This document shows, one piece after another, positions 46,219-57,526 of a DNA stretch of 64,000 nt. The stretch covers positions 6,222,149-6,286,148 of the forward strand of contig NC_134899.1 in assembly GCF_041734735.1 (NCBI RefSeq), read 5' to 3'. Source of the DNA: Babylonia areolata. Its lineage: Eukaryota > Mollusca > Gastropoda > Neogastropoda > Buccinidae. A model generated the notes under the pieces. That model was not told the origin of the DNA. It saw nothing but the letters and a program-made list of their open reading frames with translations, and searched no databases. Every line of letters starts with the position of its first letter. The first letter of the stretch is position 1. A program made the translations under genes and the position numbers.

Positions 46219-48535
46219 CATGTGCGCAATACTAGAAACACCCACTAAAATAACGGGGTCCTCAATTTCAGCTTAAGTTATAACTTCCTTTGCATGTGTC
46301 ACTTGGTGGAATTTTTTAGTTTTAGTGAGTTTGGAAACATATTTGTTCATCAAAATAATGTATTGTTTATCACCATTTATATTTTCCTGAATTTTCAAAC
46401 AATTTACTTTGTCTGTGGTTTTGGCAAAAATGGCGACAAAAAGTGGGACATGGTTTGGGTTGACTTAATCAGAGCAAGCAATACAATAATGATTTAAGAG
46501 TATTCTGCTCGTAAATAAATAGGTAATGCCACTAACAGCAAACTATTGCAAAACACTATGCAGCAGGATGATTTTGACGCATCCAAAAATACAGTGGTTG
46601 TACGTTTTGTTAATTTCCACTGACACCACCTGCACTGCACACTGCCCTTAAGACACAGAATTGCTTCAATTGAATCAAAAGTAGCTCAAATGCATCTCAG
46701 GGGATTGATCTTCCTGCTCACAATTCACTTTTTGGAAACTTGGATCCGAATGCAGGTTCCAGTTCCGCTGAAATTGTTTCAAGCATGGTAGGTTCTGCTT
46801 CCATGTGATACACAACCCATCCTCCTTGCCCAGCAACTAAAGTAACACGGCTGGGTTCCGAACTCTGAATCGACAGTGTGTGGGAACACCCACAACGTGA
46901 ACATGACAAAAACCACATGGCCCCTGCAGGCTAAAACACCAGCTACACATTGGCTGAACTGTCTCCATCCGACACTGTGAAACACACACATCTGCTCAAA
47001 TTTTCCTTCTTTCTGCCTCTGATGCTTGGTGTTTATGTGCGGGAAGCAAATAAAGGAAATAACACAATTTTCTTTTTGTTGTTATTTACAACAGCTGTGT
47101 TTTACTGGATAAAAACTCAGTAAAATAATAAATAATATTTGATTCTCTCAAACTGCGATCACTTCAACAGTTAACAGAGATTGAAAGAGGACTTAAAACC
47201 GTACAAAGCATATTGGTCCCATGAAAATGCTTGCATTAAGTAAGTCAAGGCAAATTCATCTGAAGAAAAGAAATGGGCTTACAGAGAGAAGACTAGGCTG
47301 AGGGTGCAAAGATGCCATGCAGAACAGATGGAACAAAGAGAAATAAAACCCCACAGCCTGTTTTTATAAGAGATAAGGAGTCCTGACACATTTGAAAAAA
47401 AACAAAACATGGAGACAGCAAGAATCAAGACAGGCAGAAACTGTAAATCAAAAAGAAAGAGAAACAATGAATGCTTGCAGAAAGAAAAAAATATATCAAG
47501 AAAAGTAGCACAACCAGCAGGCCATTGGTCAACAAAAACAAAAGAGTGCAGTCCAAAGAAAAGGAACAATGCCAACAGTCCTTGATGAACTTTATCATCA
47601 TCCTCATGATCCACTTCAACATAAGTGCAAGCATGCAGCTCACTAAACATTGAGAAAAGATGTGCACAGAGCAAACAAATCCTGCAAAAGGACAGCAGCA
47701 GGAAAGCTGAGGTGCTGAGTGGATGGTGAACAAAAAACTAACCATTAAACTCCAAACAGAAACTAGGGACCACGTGACAGTCAGCCCAGATCAAACAAAA
47801 AACTCAACATTGAACTCCAAACAGAAACTTGGGACCACATGACAGTCAGCCCAGATCAAACAGAAAACTATTTCTTGTTCAGCAACTTCATAACTGATGT
47901 GGATGCCATCAAAAAGTAAATGGGTAAAGAAAACTTGAAGAAGAAAAAAATCCTGCACTTGCTGTTGGGATGAAGAAGTACTCTTGGCATAGGGATCAAA
48001 CTGCTGAAAAGAACCAGTGAGGTGTCTTGACCTTTCTCAGCTTAACACCAGAAAGAAAAAGAAGGATGCCTTTGGTGAAGACATCCAACAAAGGGTTGAT
48101 GAGTCAACAGGTGACCAGGTTTATCAAGATCACTAACAGATGCAAGAGGAGAAAAAAAAACCACGACATGTCTGATCAGCCGAAAAAGTGGAGTGGTTGA
48201 GCAAATGTGCATTCCTTTTTTTCTAATTTCTTCATGGAAGAAAATCTTGGCATCCAACTCACCACTCAAGTGCATTGTTTGCAATGATAAGTCCAGTGTA
48301 TGTCATGCTATAAACTTCCTTGAGAAGAGACTGCTTGTGTGAATTCTGCACCAACATTGATTTGACATTGAAGGCTATCCAGCTGTTTGCAGCATCACGC
48401 AGGCAGTATGAACTCACGTTTGTATACAAATACGACCTCTCACATGCAACAATTTTCCCAAACGATGAAATTTTCACTTCACCTTATGACAGAATAATCA
48501 AAACATTTAATCAGAGGGGGGGTTGTGTGTGTGTG

Positions 48536-48573
<38 letters not shown>

Positions 48574-49614
48574 TGTTGCAGATTCTACTGTCAGAAGCTT
48601 GTGAGACGCTAGTAAAGTTTTTGCAAGACAGGGTTGGGTACTTCTGCTTTACATTAATTTCAGACACTGATGACACCAAACACTGACAAAATGGGCACCA
48701 TATTTTCAGTGAGCACATCAAGAATTGATAAACTCATTTTCTTCCATGTTTATTTTAGCAACCCGAGACTTAACTGATTGAAAGGATGGATTAAAAAAGT
48801 AAGTGCATTGCCACTTGCATGCATCACTGTGTGACATCCTACAAATTAAAATCTGTATTCAAGAAATTCTGGAGCCCAGCTGACTTGAATAAGCTGGTTA
48901 AAATCCAGCAAACTTACTGGGGGCACTTACAGAAGGAAACTGACCTGCACTTTTAAGTTCTACAAAATATAATCAACAGTGTTTGAAAACATATGTTAGT
49001 GAAAACTCATTGAAATCTAATAACTTTCATGGATCGACAGCATCCAAGTGTCAAAACAGTGATTTATTCCAATGCTGCTTTATGGAATACAAGATTATTT
49101 AATACTTGGATTCCACTTAACGCACACAACATTTCTCAATTACATAAATATGACTACACCCAAGTGCTAATCATTATCATGGAAAGAAAGCTTTTAATAC
49201 TTGAACTAAAACATATCAAGAGCTTTTCCATTGTATGTGAAAAATTGTCAAGCCACAATACTGAGCAAGTTACCATCTCCACCCACATAGGAGCTTACAT
49301 TCAAAGCATGAAATAGTTTTTCTTCTCAGGTTTAATATGAGACCCAAAAGTGTTTCCAGTACTGTACATGTGCACACACACACACACACATCTAGACACA
49401 CACACGCACTTGCTCAATAATGGGCACACATACACACACACATTCACTCACCTGGAACCCTCCACCACAAACAAACCTTCTGCACCGCACACTCATCCGC
49501 ATCCACACATACAAATCATCTCTCCAAAACACACACACACGCGCTCCATGACCCCCCCCCACTCCCCTCCCCCGACGTCCCCGCCACACACCCCCCCCTG
49601 CACCACACCCCCAA
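43193..49614. other. No gene recognised; possible ATG13 3' untranslated region
   Basis: No conserved coding region was found. It includes a poly-C run (about 43902-43925) and CA/TA/GT repeats (46076-46220, 48522-48570). A 65-bp tandem duplication lies at 47731-47860 (units start 47731 and 47796). The part next to 49614 lies just downstream of the ATG13 stop codon on the - strand and must include at least some 3' UTR. The length of that UTR cannot be fixed from sequence. Confidence 0.5.
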
Positions 49615-49845
49615 CTAATCACTGTCACTGTCATCCTTGGGCCTGCCGAGGGACTTGACAAACTTGTCAAAGTGGGGCTGCAGAGCGGCGTAGCGGTCGA
49701 TCTGCTCCTTGACGTCCTTGAGGAAGTCCTCTGTGCGCACTGTGGTTTGCTCCATCATGGACAGCTGGGCCATGGGCGCCAGCTGCATCTGGTGGAAGAA
49801 CTGGCCCAGGTCCATGGCCGGCCCTGCCTCCCGGAACGGAGACTC
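49615..49845 (-). CDS. ATG13: Autophagy-related protein 13, last exon
   Basis: The acceptor GTGTTCCAG precedes GAG TCT CCG in phase 0, following the preceding exon's FVML. The product starts ESPFREAGPAMDLGQFFHQM, matching the conserved ATG13 C-terminal block (human ...DDILPMDLGTFYREFQ). It continues with LSMMEQTTVRTEDFLKDVKE and QIDRYAALQPHFDKFVKSLG, equivalent to the human helix ending EFDAFVETLQ that binds ULK1. The protein ends with an extra acidic tail, PKDDSDSD. ATG13 is the HORMA-domain adaptor of the ULK1/ATG1 kinase complex that starts autophagosome formation. The exon ends in TAG at 49615-49617. Confidence 0.95.
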   Translation of the reverse strand, partial: ESPFREAGPAMDLGQFFHQMQLAPMAQLSMMEQTTVRTEDFLKDVKEQIDRYAALQPHFDKFVKSLGRPKDDSDSD

Positions 49846-50107
49846 CTGGAACACACACACACACACACGGTTTTCAAGTACAATCTCAAGGTTCCTATTC
49901 TTCTTCTCTCCCAACTCTGTGATGAGGAACTGTTCACCAGATTCCTCAAGCTCTGTTGGCTGTGTGTCAAAGCTTCAGTCACTGCAATTAGAGTGTCCAT
50001 TCTGCAATGTTGTCATGTCTTTTTTTTTCTGTCTTCTTCTCGGTCTCCCTCCTTCTTAAGGGTGAGGACCGGATGCTAATAAGCTTGTTACCTGTTAATC
50101 TATCAAT

Positions 50108-50450
50108 AACTAATAATAATAATAATAATAATGTACATTTATATTCCGCCCTTTCTCTCTAAGAACTCAGAGCGCTTTACATGAAGAAAAATCAGACAGA
50201 TTACATAAATTATTCATAACCACTCTTTCTCGCCCCCACTCTCCCTTTCCCACTTTTCAAGCATCCAAAGCTGACATGGGTGGTGTCAGAGAACAAGGAA
50301 GCTGAGAGTGCTTACAGATAGGTTTTAAAAAGATGATTTTTTATTGATGAGCGAAAAGCAGACATAGAATCAGACGCACGGATATGATGAGGAAGGTTGT
50401 TTTAGATGTGAGGAGCAGCAAAGAAGAAAGAACATTCACCTTAGATTCTT
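50108..50450 (-). mobile_element. CR1/L2-like LINE 3' end
   Basis: On the - strand: CSFFFAAPHI, one stop, NNLPHHIRASDSMSAFRSSI and KNHLFKTYL-stop. This is the conserved C-terminus of CR1/L2 reverse transcriptases (F-x-x-AAP-x-WN-x-LP...S-F-x-x-x-LK-x-HLF). It is followed by a 3' UTR ending 'aaagcgctctgagttctta' and an (ATT)n tail at 50108-50132. It lies in an ATG13 intron, same strand as the gene. Confidence 0.8.
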
Positions 50451-51119
50451 GTACTGACATGAGGAAGTTTCAAAAGGTAACCTTGATAATAAAGATTTTG
50501 TCTTGTCTTGTCCCTCATCAGTTACTTGGAGGGTTATTTTGGCAAGGCCATTTGATCTTGTTTCTTGGGGTTCACATGAGTTTTTAATAACAAATTTTAA
50601 AACTTCTGAAAAACCCCAAATATCAAAAATAAAAAACCACAGCATCAGGAACCAAGATGAAAGGTACTTACTTTGAGAGCTACCTTTTGCCCCTGGAATG
50701 AACCATTGTTATCGATTGGAAAGATCCTTCTAGGATCAGTTTTAACAATTTGATAACTGTGCTTTGTTGTTCACCATGGACAGATATTCTGGGGTGGGGG
50801 ATGGGGCTTCAGAAAAGAGAGCCAAAATTAAAAACATTTTACAAACCTGGATCATTGAAAGAATTAATACATACAAAAAGGCATGTATTTTTTCTGTTTT
50901 TTTTTGTTTTACAAATTAACTGAATATCTTAAAAACCTGTACAAACTGTACAGGTCTCTTGAACACAAAACATCATGGTATTCATATAGTACATGTCACT
51001 TAAAGAATAGGTTTTTTTTTAAACTGTGAACTGTTCTTATATATGTGTGTGAAATGCTCTTAGATATGTCAATGTAATTTCACATAATCTCGTTGAATAC
51101 TTAAACATGTAATGTCTCT
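50451..51119. other. ATG13 intron, no gene recognised
   Basis: AT-rich sequence with no supported feature. Confidence 0.6.
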
Positions 51120-51600
51120 TTAACCTCTTGACTGCGCTGCTGATGTACGGCGTACATCATGAAATGTCGCTCACCAATGCTGCATTGACTTATGTCGTAC
51201 GTCATGTTACAATGTTCTATGTTTCAAGTCCCGCATTACAGAAAATACAGTCTGCTAACCATTAACTTAGCTCCCCTGAGAGCTCTTTATCTCCTGAGTT
51301 CCATAAGCTAAAAATATTCACCTCATTGTCATATTTATGGTGAAAGTTTTGCAAATTTGTACGAAGCTCAAGTTGTGTTTGCAAAGCCATGGCTGAACAC
51401 AGACGAACCCCAACACTTGCACAAATACTGGAAGAAATCTTTCACGATGGAAATAGTCGAGATGAAGATTGTGGACTGAATGAGACAGAACTGTGTGAAG
51501 TTGCTGCTGAAGATACCGATTTTGACATGGATGGGGGTGGGAGGTGGGACTGCTTGACGAAAATGAACACAGACAAGCTCAGCTGAGGAATCTACTTCCA
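51120..51600 (+). mobile_element. piggyBac-like element: left end and transposase N-terminus
   Basis: TTAA (51120-51123) is followed by CCTCTTGACTGCGCTGC. A palindrome TGATGTACG-G-CGTACATCA lies at 51141-51159 and a second palindromic patch near 51195-51205. This is the layout seen in the MITEs at 39578 and 42149, but with different palindrome sequence. An ORF from 51389 begins MAEHRRTPTLAQILEEIFHD and is rich in Asp/Glu (RDEDCGLNETELCEVAAEDT), as in the acidic N-termini of piggyBac transposases. The frame then stops and the DDD catalytic part and right end are missing. Confidence 0.65.
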
Positions 51601-52477
51601 GTAGGTTATCAGCCATAGCTACTTTCATTTTCTCTGCGTATGTGGGTAGCAGTTTGCAAAGGACAGGAATCAGACCCCTGATACAGTCTGCACTAGTGGG
51701 TCATGGTAAAGTATGTGTACTTAATTTAAAAGGGCTGTCCTTGGGAAAAATTATGTAGGAAAAATCCACTTTGATACTTAAGGAAAATACAATTCAAGGT
51801 GAAAAAAAGGTGACCCTGCACTACTGTGATGACACACTCTCCCCAGGGAGTGCAGCCTAAATTACACACTCCTTATTCCTTTCCTCAGGGTGGATCTCTA
51901 TCACATTCACTTTATATTTAGCATCATGTGTCATTTGGTTTCAATTCAGTAAGATGGTGTACTGGCAAGGCTGAAGCATGTGGATGGTTCTATTCAGTGT
52001 GATTGTATTTATTGTGATCAAGTGTGTTGTCAAATGATAGTTGTGTTGATTGTCACAGGTGGCACTATGTGGCAGTCAGAATCTAATTTTAAGACACAGG
52101 GCACATACAGCCGATAAGACATAGTGGCAAGATCTGATTAAAAAGAAAACTGTTGTACCTTACAAGCCGGAAATTACGGTACATATCGTGTGGGTGGTTT
52201 AATGCTCGTGGTAATGCGTTTTGATTGGTCTTATAACAGACTGTTTCAACAAAACATTCAGTTTCTATGTTAGATTAAGAAACTGATCTCATAATACCAA
52301 TATTAACATTAGCAGTAAGGTGAATTCAAGAAAATAAGAAACTTGAAGGAAAAAAATTTTTTAAAAAGAAGAAGAAAAGACAGAGGAAGAAAAAAAGAAA
52401 ACACAGAAATCATACCCCCCGCACCCCCCAAAAACTACCAACACAATTCCAACCCCATGCAGATAGAGAACACTCAC
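51601..52477. other. ATG13 intron, no gene recognised
   Basis: No supported feature. The - strand donor GTGAGT of the ATG13 exon lies at 52472-52477. Confidence 0.6.
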
Positions 52478-52796
52478 CAGCATGACAAAGCTGTCGTCAC
52501 TGGGACTGTTGCTCCTCTCCCCCTCTTCCTCCCCCTCCTCAGCGCCACTGTCATCATCGTCATCGCTCTTCTCCTTGGACTTGGCCTCCACCTCCTCTTT
52601 CTTCTTCCCTCTCTCCCCCTCCTTCTCCTCCTCCTGGCAGGAAATGTCGGATGTGTCATCGTCCACGCTGGACTCTGTCTCCGACAGGCCAGCCATGAGG
52701 GTGGCGAAAGGCACTTCCTCTGCTTTTTCCGAAGGGACAGGCTGAACGCCCACATCCATGAAGACACTCCGCACAGGAACAGGTTCCATCTGAGGG
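52478..52796 (-). CDS. ATG13: Autophagy-related protein 13, internal exon
   Basis: On the - strand, between TCGGGCAG and CTG|GTGAGT. The preceding exon ends with TC and this one supplies C to complete Ser, then PQMEPVPVRSVFMDVGVQPV. Next come EVPFATLMAGL (human DIPFAMFAPKNL), an acidic and Lys/Glu-rich stretch (about residues 40-90 of the exon), and SNSPSDDSFVML (human THDDFVMIDF). These landmarks are collinear with the middle of metazoan ATG13, which is disordered and binds FIP200. The acidic run is longer than in vertebrates and is encoded by CTC/CTT-like repeats, suggesting slippage growth. Confidence 0.93.
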
Positions 52797-52869
52797 CTGC
52801 CCGACACATGCATGCACACATCTCTCACTGCTTGCCTTTTAAAAAAAACTTTTGTTAAAAGCTTTCACC

Positions 52870-53010
52870 ATTTTTGGAACACGTTCAATCTCAGGACTGC
52901 ACAACCCATGCATGCATATGTATATATACATATCATTTCTCGCTTTTTTGCAATCTTTGGGAACAAATTCAATCTCAGGACTGCCCAACACAATCATCAC
53001 TCATCTGAAA
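52870..53010 (-). repeat. Two decayed tandem copies of the ATG13 exon's 3' splice site
   Basis: On the - strand the true exon start reads GGGCAG|CCCTCAGATGGAAC. Copies with the acceptor AG at 52897-52898 (GTGCAG|TCCTGAGATTGAAC) and 52981-52982 (GGGCAG|TCCTGAGATTGAAT) lie 100 and 184 bases upstream in the intron, each with similar 5' sequence. In the exon's phase both copies start SPEIE-x-VPK versus SPQMEPVPV in the exon. No good donor follows, so they are unlikely to be exons of their own. Confidence 0.75.
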
Positions 53011-53463
53011 CTGTAGCTCCGCTTCTCTCACTCTCTCTCCATTATCTTTGTTATCTTTGTTGTAATTTTGAGCACAATGATGCATACAGTTCCTATTAAA
53101 TCTAAGCTCACTTTACTACACTGCTACCACTGTCAACATCATATTTCTTATCATATGTATTATAAACATGCAGATTGCTTTTAATAATATATGTTTTTCT
53201 TCCCTTTTGAAGTGTTCAAGATTTTAAAATTGTTCAGTATTACATGTAACTTATAGCATAAAAAAAACCCTCATCATGAAAATGACAAAGAGAGAGAGAA
53301 ATTTTAGAGAAGACAGACATAAATACCAAAGGAGACAGAGATAAATACTCGACAAGAAAGATGAAGAGATAAACACAGTTAGAGAAAACAGACACAGACA
53401 AACAGAGGAAAGAGACAATCAACAAGAAAACAACAACAACAGACTCCAGCTTCAGCCTCACGA

Positions 53464-53855
53464 CGGGCGCAACAGCCGAGTGGTAAAGCGATGGACTGTC
53501 AATCTGAGGGTCCCAGGTTCGAATCACGGTGACGGCACCTGGTGGGTAAAGGGTGGAGATTTTTACGATCTCCCAGGTCAACATATGTGCAGACCTGCTA
53601 GTGCCTGAATCCCTTTCGTGTGTATATGCAAGCAAAAGATCAAATACGCACGTTAAAGATTCTGTAATCCATGTCAGCGTTCGGTGGGTTATGGAAACAA
53701 GAACATACCCAGCATGCACACCCCCGAAAACGGAGTATGGCTGCCTACATGGCGGGATAAAAACGGTCATACACGTAAAGGCCCACTCGTGTACACACGA
53801 GTGAACGTGGGAGTTGCAGCCCATGAACGCAGAAGAAGAAGAAGAAGAAGAAGAA
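53464..53855 (+). mobile_element. tRNA-derived SINE abutting an ATG13 splice donor
   Basis: The copy is bounded by a 9-bp target duplication, GCCTCACGA, at 53455-53463 and 53856-53864. The tRNA-like head has A-box AGCCGAGTGGTAAAGCG and B-box GGTTCGAATCA (about 53516-53526). A body of about 300 bases follows and the copy ends in a (GAA)n tail (53831-53855). It inserted antisense to ATG13 across the exon-intron border. The right-hand duplication carries the working donor TC|GTGAGG and the left-hand one carries an identical second donor. Confidence 0.93.
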
Positions 53856-53862
53856 GCCTCAC

Positions 53863-54117
53863 GATTTCTTTGCCGTTTCTTTCCTCTTCTTCTTCTTCTT
53901 CTCTTTCCCACTGGTGGCGTCTGCTTTCTCCTCCAACCCGTCAATGCTGTCTGTGAGCGTGGCGCTGGCCTCGTTGATCTGGGGGAGGGGGGCCAGGGGA
54001 GGGGGTGGGGACAGGCTGCACACAGTGCCCTCTGGTGGACTGGTGGAGAAGGTGGAATTGAAGGTGTCCTGCTTCTCCTGGCTGTCCAGGTACCGCAGGT
54101 CCTCCACGGACGTGGGG
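53863..54117 (-). CDS. ATG13: Autophagy-related protein 13, internal exon
   Basis: On the - strand, between CTGTGGCAG and AAATC|GTGAGG. The previous exon ends AA and this one gives C, then CCC ACG TCC: (N)PTSVEDLRYLDSQEKQD, then TFNSTFSTSPPEGTVCSL. It corresponds to human ...[22 protein letters not shown], the start of the disordered region after the HORMA domain. A proline-rich patch, a short Asp/Glu region and a lysine-rich end (GKEKKKKKRKETAKK) follow. Length is 255 nt. The donor was duplicated by a SINE insertion one base beyond the exon end. Confidence 0.95.
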
Positions 54118-56390
54118 CTGCCACAGCCAGCACACAGTGACACACATCATCCTTCACACACATCGTCAATGACACACATGACGTACATGACCAATGAGAC
54201 ATGACAGACATGATCAATGACAGACATGGTAGACATGATCAATGATAGACATGACCTTTCTTGAATACATTATCTGTATCCGTAAGGGTCAGGTCAGGTC
54301 ATTAGATCTGCTACTGGTAACCTGTAATCCAGTACAACCTGTTCAGGGTCGGGTTGCCGGCGACTAAACCGGCACTCCCACCGCTCCCTTCCAGGACTGG
54401 TGAGGCGGGTGGCTAGACACCGTTATGGAATTAAAAACGAGATCCATAAAAGGGGCGTCGGCTCAGGAGAGCCACGGACGGCCATCTAGCTCCACCGTGC
54501 TGTGTGCATGCCACATGCAGTTGGCCCCCAGGGTGTGTCTACCCATGCATGCGAAGTCTGGATCCGGCAGAATCTGCGGAAGAAACCTTTTGGTTCAACG
54601 GAGAGGAAGGTGGTTACAGCAACGCACTGTGAAGTGCAGAGAGCAAGATGAGACACCGAAAGGGTATCTTGGTCATACACTGCATCCGTGCTCATCCTCC
54701 AGTCGTCTCGACTTAGTCTTGCCACTGGAAATTGGTGGACCCGACAAGAGAGTGAGGTCGATGTTGCGCAACTCCTCTTCACTTAAAACAAATTCATCGT
54801 GCAAGTCATCAGTCACCCTTAATGACCTTTCATCCTTCATCATTTCATCACCCCCAAGTCCTGTGGCGACAGGCGAGCGACAAACGACAGGTGTGGGTAC
54901 ACTGGCAGTTGCAGCCGCAGACCTGCACGCAGGCGGCTCAGGCCATAGGGTCATTCTTTGTCGACAGGAGCAGCGATGGAGCTCGGCAGCCGTCTGAGCA
55001 GCCCTCTTTAGGAATGCACTGCTCACCTCCCTGGCATGAGGAAGGGGCTAGAAAAGGTGCCCTAAAAATTGCCTGCTCCATATCACCCTGGCCAGCATAC
55101 CGCAGCTGGCGGGTACCCTACATCAGCGGTCGAAACAAAGAGAAAGAAAAGAAAAAAACAAGGATCGTTCCTCTCACCAATGGTGCTTGGAACATAAGGA
55201 CTCTCCTGGACAGAGATAACGCGGACAGACCCCAAAGGAGAACGGCACTAGTTGCATCCGAACTCGCCAGATACAACACTGACATCGCAGCCTTGAGTGA
55301 GACTCGGCTTGCAGGCGAAGGCGAGCTCTGTGAACGGGGATCTGGTTACACCTTCTTCTGGAGTGGACAAGGAAGTGAAGAGCGACGTGAGGCTGGCGTT
55401 GGTTTTGCAGTAAAACCAGCACTTGTCAGCAAGCTAGCTGGAATCCCAAAGGGAGTCAACGATAGGCTTATGACCATGAAACTCCACTGGCATCTCGCCA
55501 GAAGCACCTCACCATTGTCAGTGCCTACGCCCCAACCATGACCAACCCGGATGAAGTGAAGGCGAAGTTCTACGAGGACCTTCACTCTGTCATTGCTGCT
55601 ATCCCTAAAGGAGACAAGCTCATCATTCTTGGGGACTTCAATGCTAGAGTTGGCTCTGACTACATCTCCTGGGATGGAGTGATTGGAAAGCACGGCGTGG
55701 GCCACTGCAACCCAAATAGATTGCTTTTGCTTCAGACCTGTGCAGAGCACGAACTGCTGATAACCAACACAGTTTTCTGCCTCCCTACCCGTAACAGGAC
55801 GTCATGGATGCACCCTCGCTCAAAGCATTGGCATCGCATGGATTATGTCATCGTCAGGAAAAGGGATAGGCAAGATGTACGTGTAACAAAGACCATGTGC
55901 GGCGCCGAGTGTTGGACAGACCATCGCCTTGTAGTCTCGAAGCTGAATATTCAAATCCAGCCCAAGAGACGCCCCCAAGGCCAGAAGGCTCCAAAACGGC
56001 TCAACATCCCTAAGCTGAAAAACATCACCATCAAACAGTCCTTTGTGGAGCTGCTGGAAGATCGTCTGGAATCCGCCTCTCTGGACAACCAGAATGTGGA
56101 GTCTGACTGGAGGACCCTGCGTGAGCTGATCTATAGTACAACTTCAGAGACCCTGGGACCCATGACCAGAAAGCACAAAGACTGGTTTGATGAAAACTGT
56201 GATGAAATCAAGCAGCTTCTGGATGAGAAACGCCGTCTGCATCAAGCCTACCTGAGCAACCCAAAGTCCACATCAAAAAAGGATGCGTACAATCATCAAT
56301 GCCATCCGCAGGACTGTTCAGCAAAAGTTACGCCTGATGCAGGATAAGTGGCTGAGTGACAAAGCTGATGAGATCCAGGGATATGCTGAC

Positions 56391-56419
56391 CACGGCGGCA
56401 CAAGGCAGCCCATTTAGTT
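56391..56419 (+). repeat. Left terminal inverted repeat of the RAG1-like transposon
   Basis: Starts CACGGCGGCACAAGG. The block ATTTAGTT at 56412-56419 is shared with the other end. The strict inverted repeat is only 6 bases (CACGGC). The TGAC duplication precedes it at 56387-56390. Confidence 0.75.
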
Positions 56420-57526
56420 TTGGCGCGAAGTGGAGGGGAGAGGGATGAACAGCAAGCGAGCGCGAGACGTTGGAAAGGTGATAGCCTGGACAGACAGGCA
56501 GGCAGTATATGGGGCAGCGCTCTGCCGCACCACTAACTTCGCGCTATTCTCAGTGGAGCGCATGTTACACGGGCAGTGTGTACAGCTGTGAACAGCTTCG
56601 CTGCTGCTGATAAACTGTCAGAAACAGGGTTATGTGCTTTTAAAAAATAATACTCTGTGTCAGAATGCAACAAGAAGGGCGCTATGGGTGTGAATGGATG
56701 TGTGATTCTCTGACAAATTTAACGATACCAAACATGAGTAGGTTTAATTTCCTACAGGCAGTGTACAAGCGGTACAAAACTTAGCGAGCACACGAACATT
56801 CTGTTCAAACTGAGGAACACACACGAAATGTAGTTCAAATTCAACTCCGTGTTGTGTGTGTATATCACTTTAGTTCGAGATAAAACATCATGATATACAT
56901 GCATGTCTCCACAATACAACTGGAAGGAAAATATAGCTGATACTGTTACCTAGAGGTGGCAGACCACCCCGGAATTAGTGTCAGCTCCACTGAGAACTGC
57001 TGCCAGCCACCTAAGTTTCACACTTCTCTCAACATCACGGGAAGAGAGACAGACAGACAGATATGCAGGGACAGACATACTGAGAAACAGAGGAACGTGT
57101 ACGGAGAGAGAAAGGGGAGAGGCACAGAGAGAGAGGGAGAGAGAGAGACGCACAGAGAGAGAGAGAGAGAGAGAGAGACGCACACAGACAGGGGGAGAGA
57201 GATTTTCGCCGACTGGATGTTTTGCGTGTCAGTATGTGTGCCTTTGCTTGCAACATGCATTTGGTCATTCTAAAAGATACACCTTGACGATACCATGCTT
57301 TTAGTAAACAATCACAATGTAACGTACTGACATGCACATGTAAGTTCTAAATAATAAAATACATTCCTACCTGAACTTATAAATCCGTATGAATCCTTGT
57401 TTGTAGTTGGTAATCCACTCAGTTGAAGTGTGACACTGACTAAACTCAAACATTTTTTCTTTTCTTGTTTTTTCCTTACAATGTGTGTGTGCAGGAGGGA
57501 GGGATTCAGGGTGGCTGAAAATTTCT

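Noticed and set aside
46718-46991. A short - strand frame with several Cys residues
   Set aside because: No similarity recognised, no splice context, and it lies in repeat-rich A-rich sequence.
49350-49660. Pro/Thr/His-rich + strand frame opposite the ATG13 end
   Set aside because: It arises from CA-repeat and C-rich sequence in the ATG13 3' region; no homology.
53464-53540. A tRNA-Leu/Ser-like gene
   Set aside because: The A and B boxes belong to a SINE with a 9-bp target duplication and a GAA tail.
55157-56347. A host endonuclease or 'craniofacial development protein 2' gene
   Set aside because: The endonuclease domain is the first part of the RTE-like LINE with target duplications. Database gene names of this kind usually come from such LINEs.
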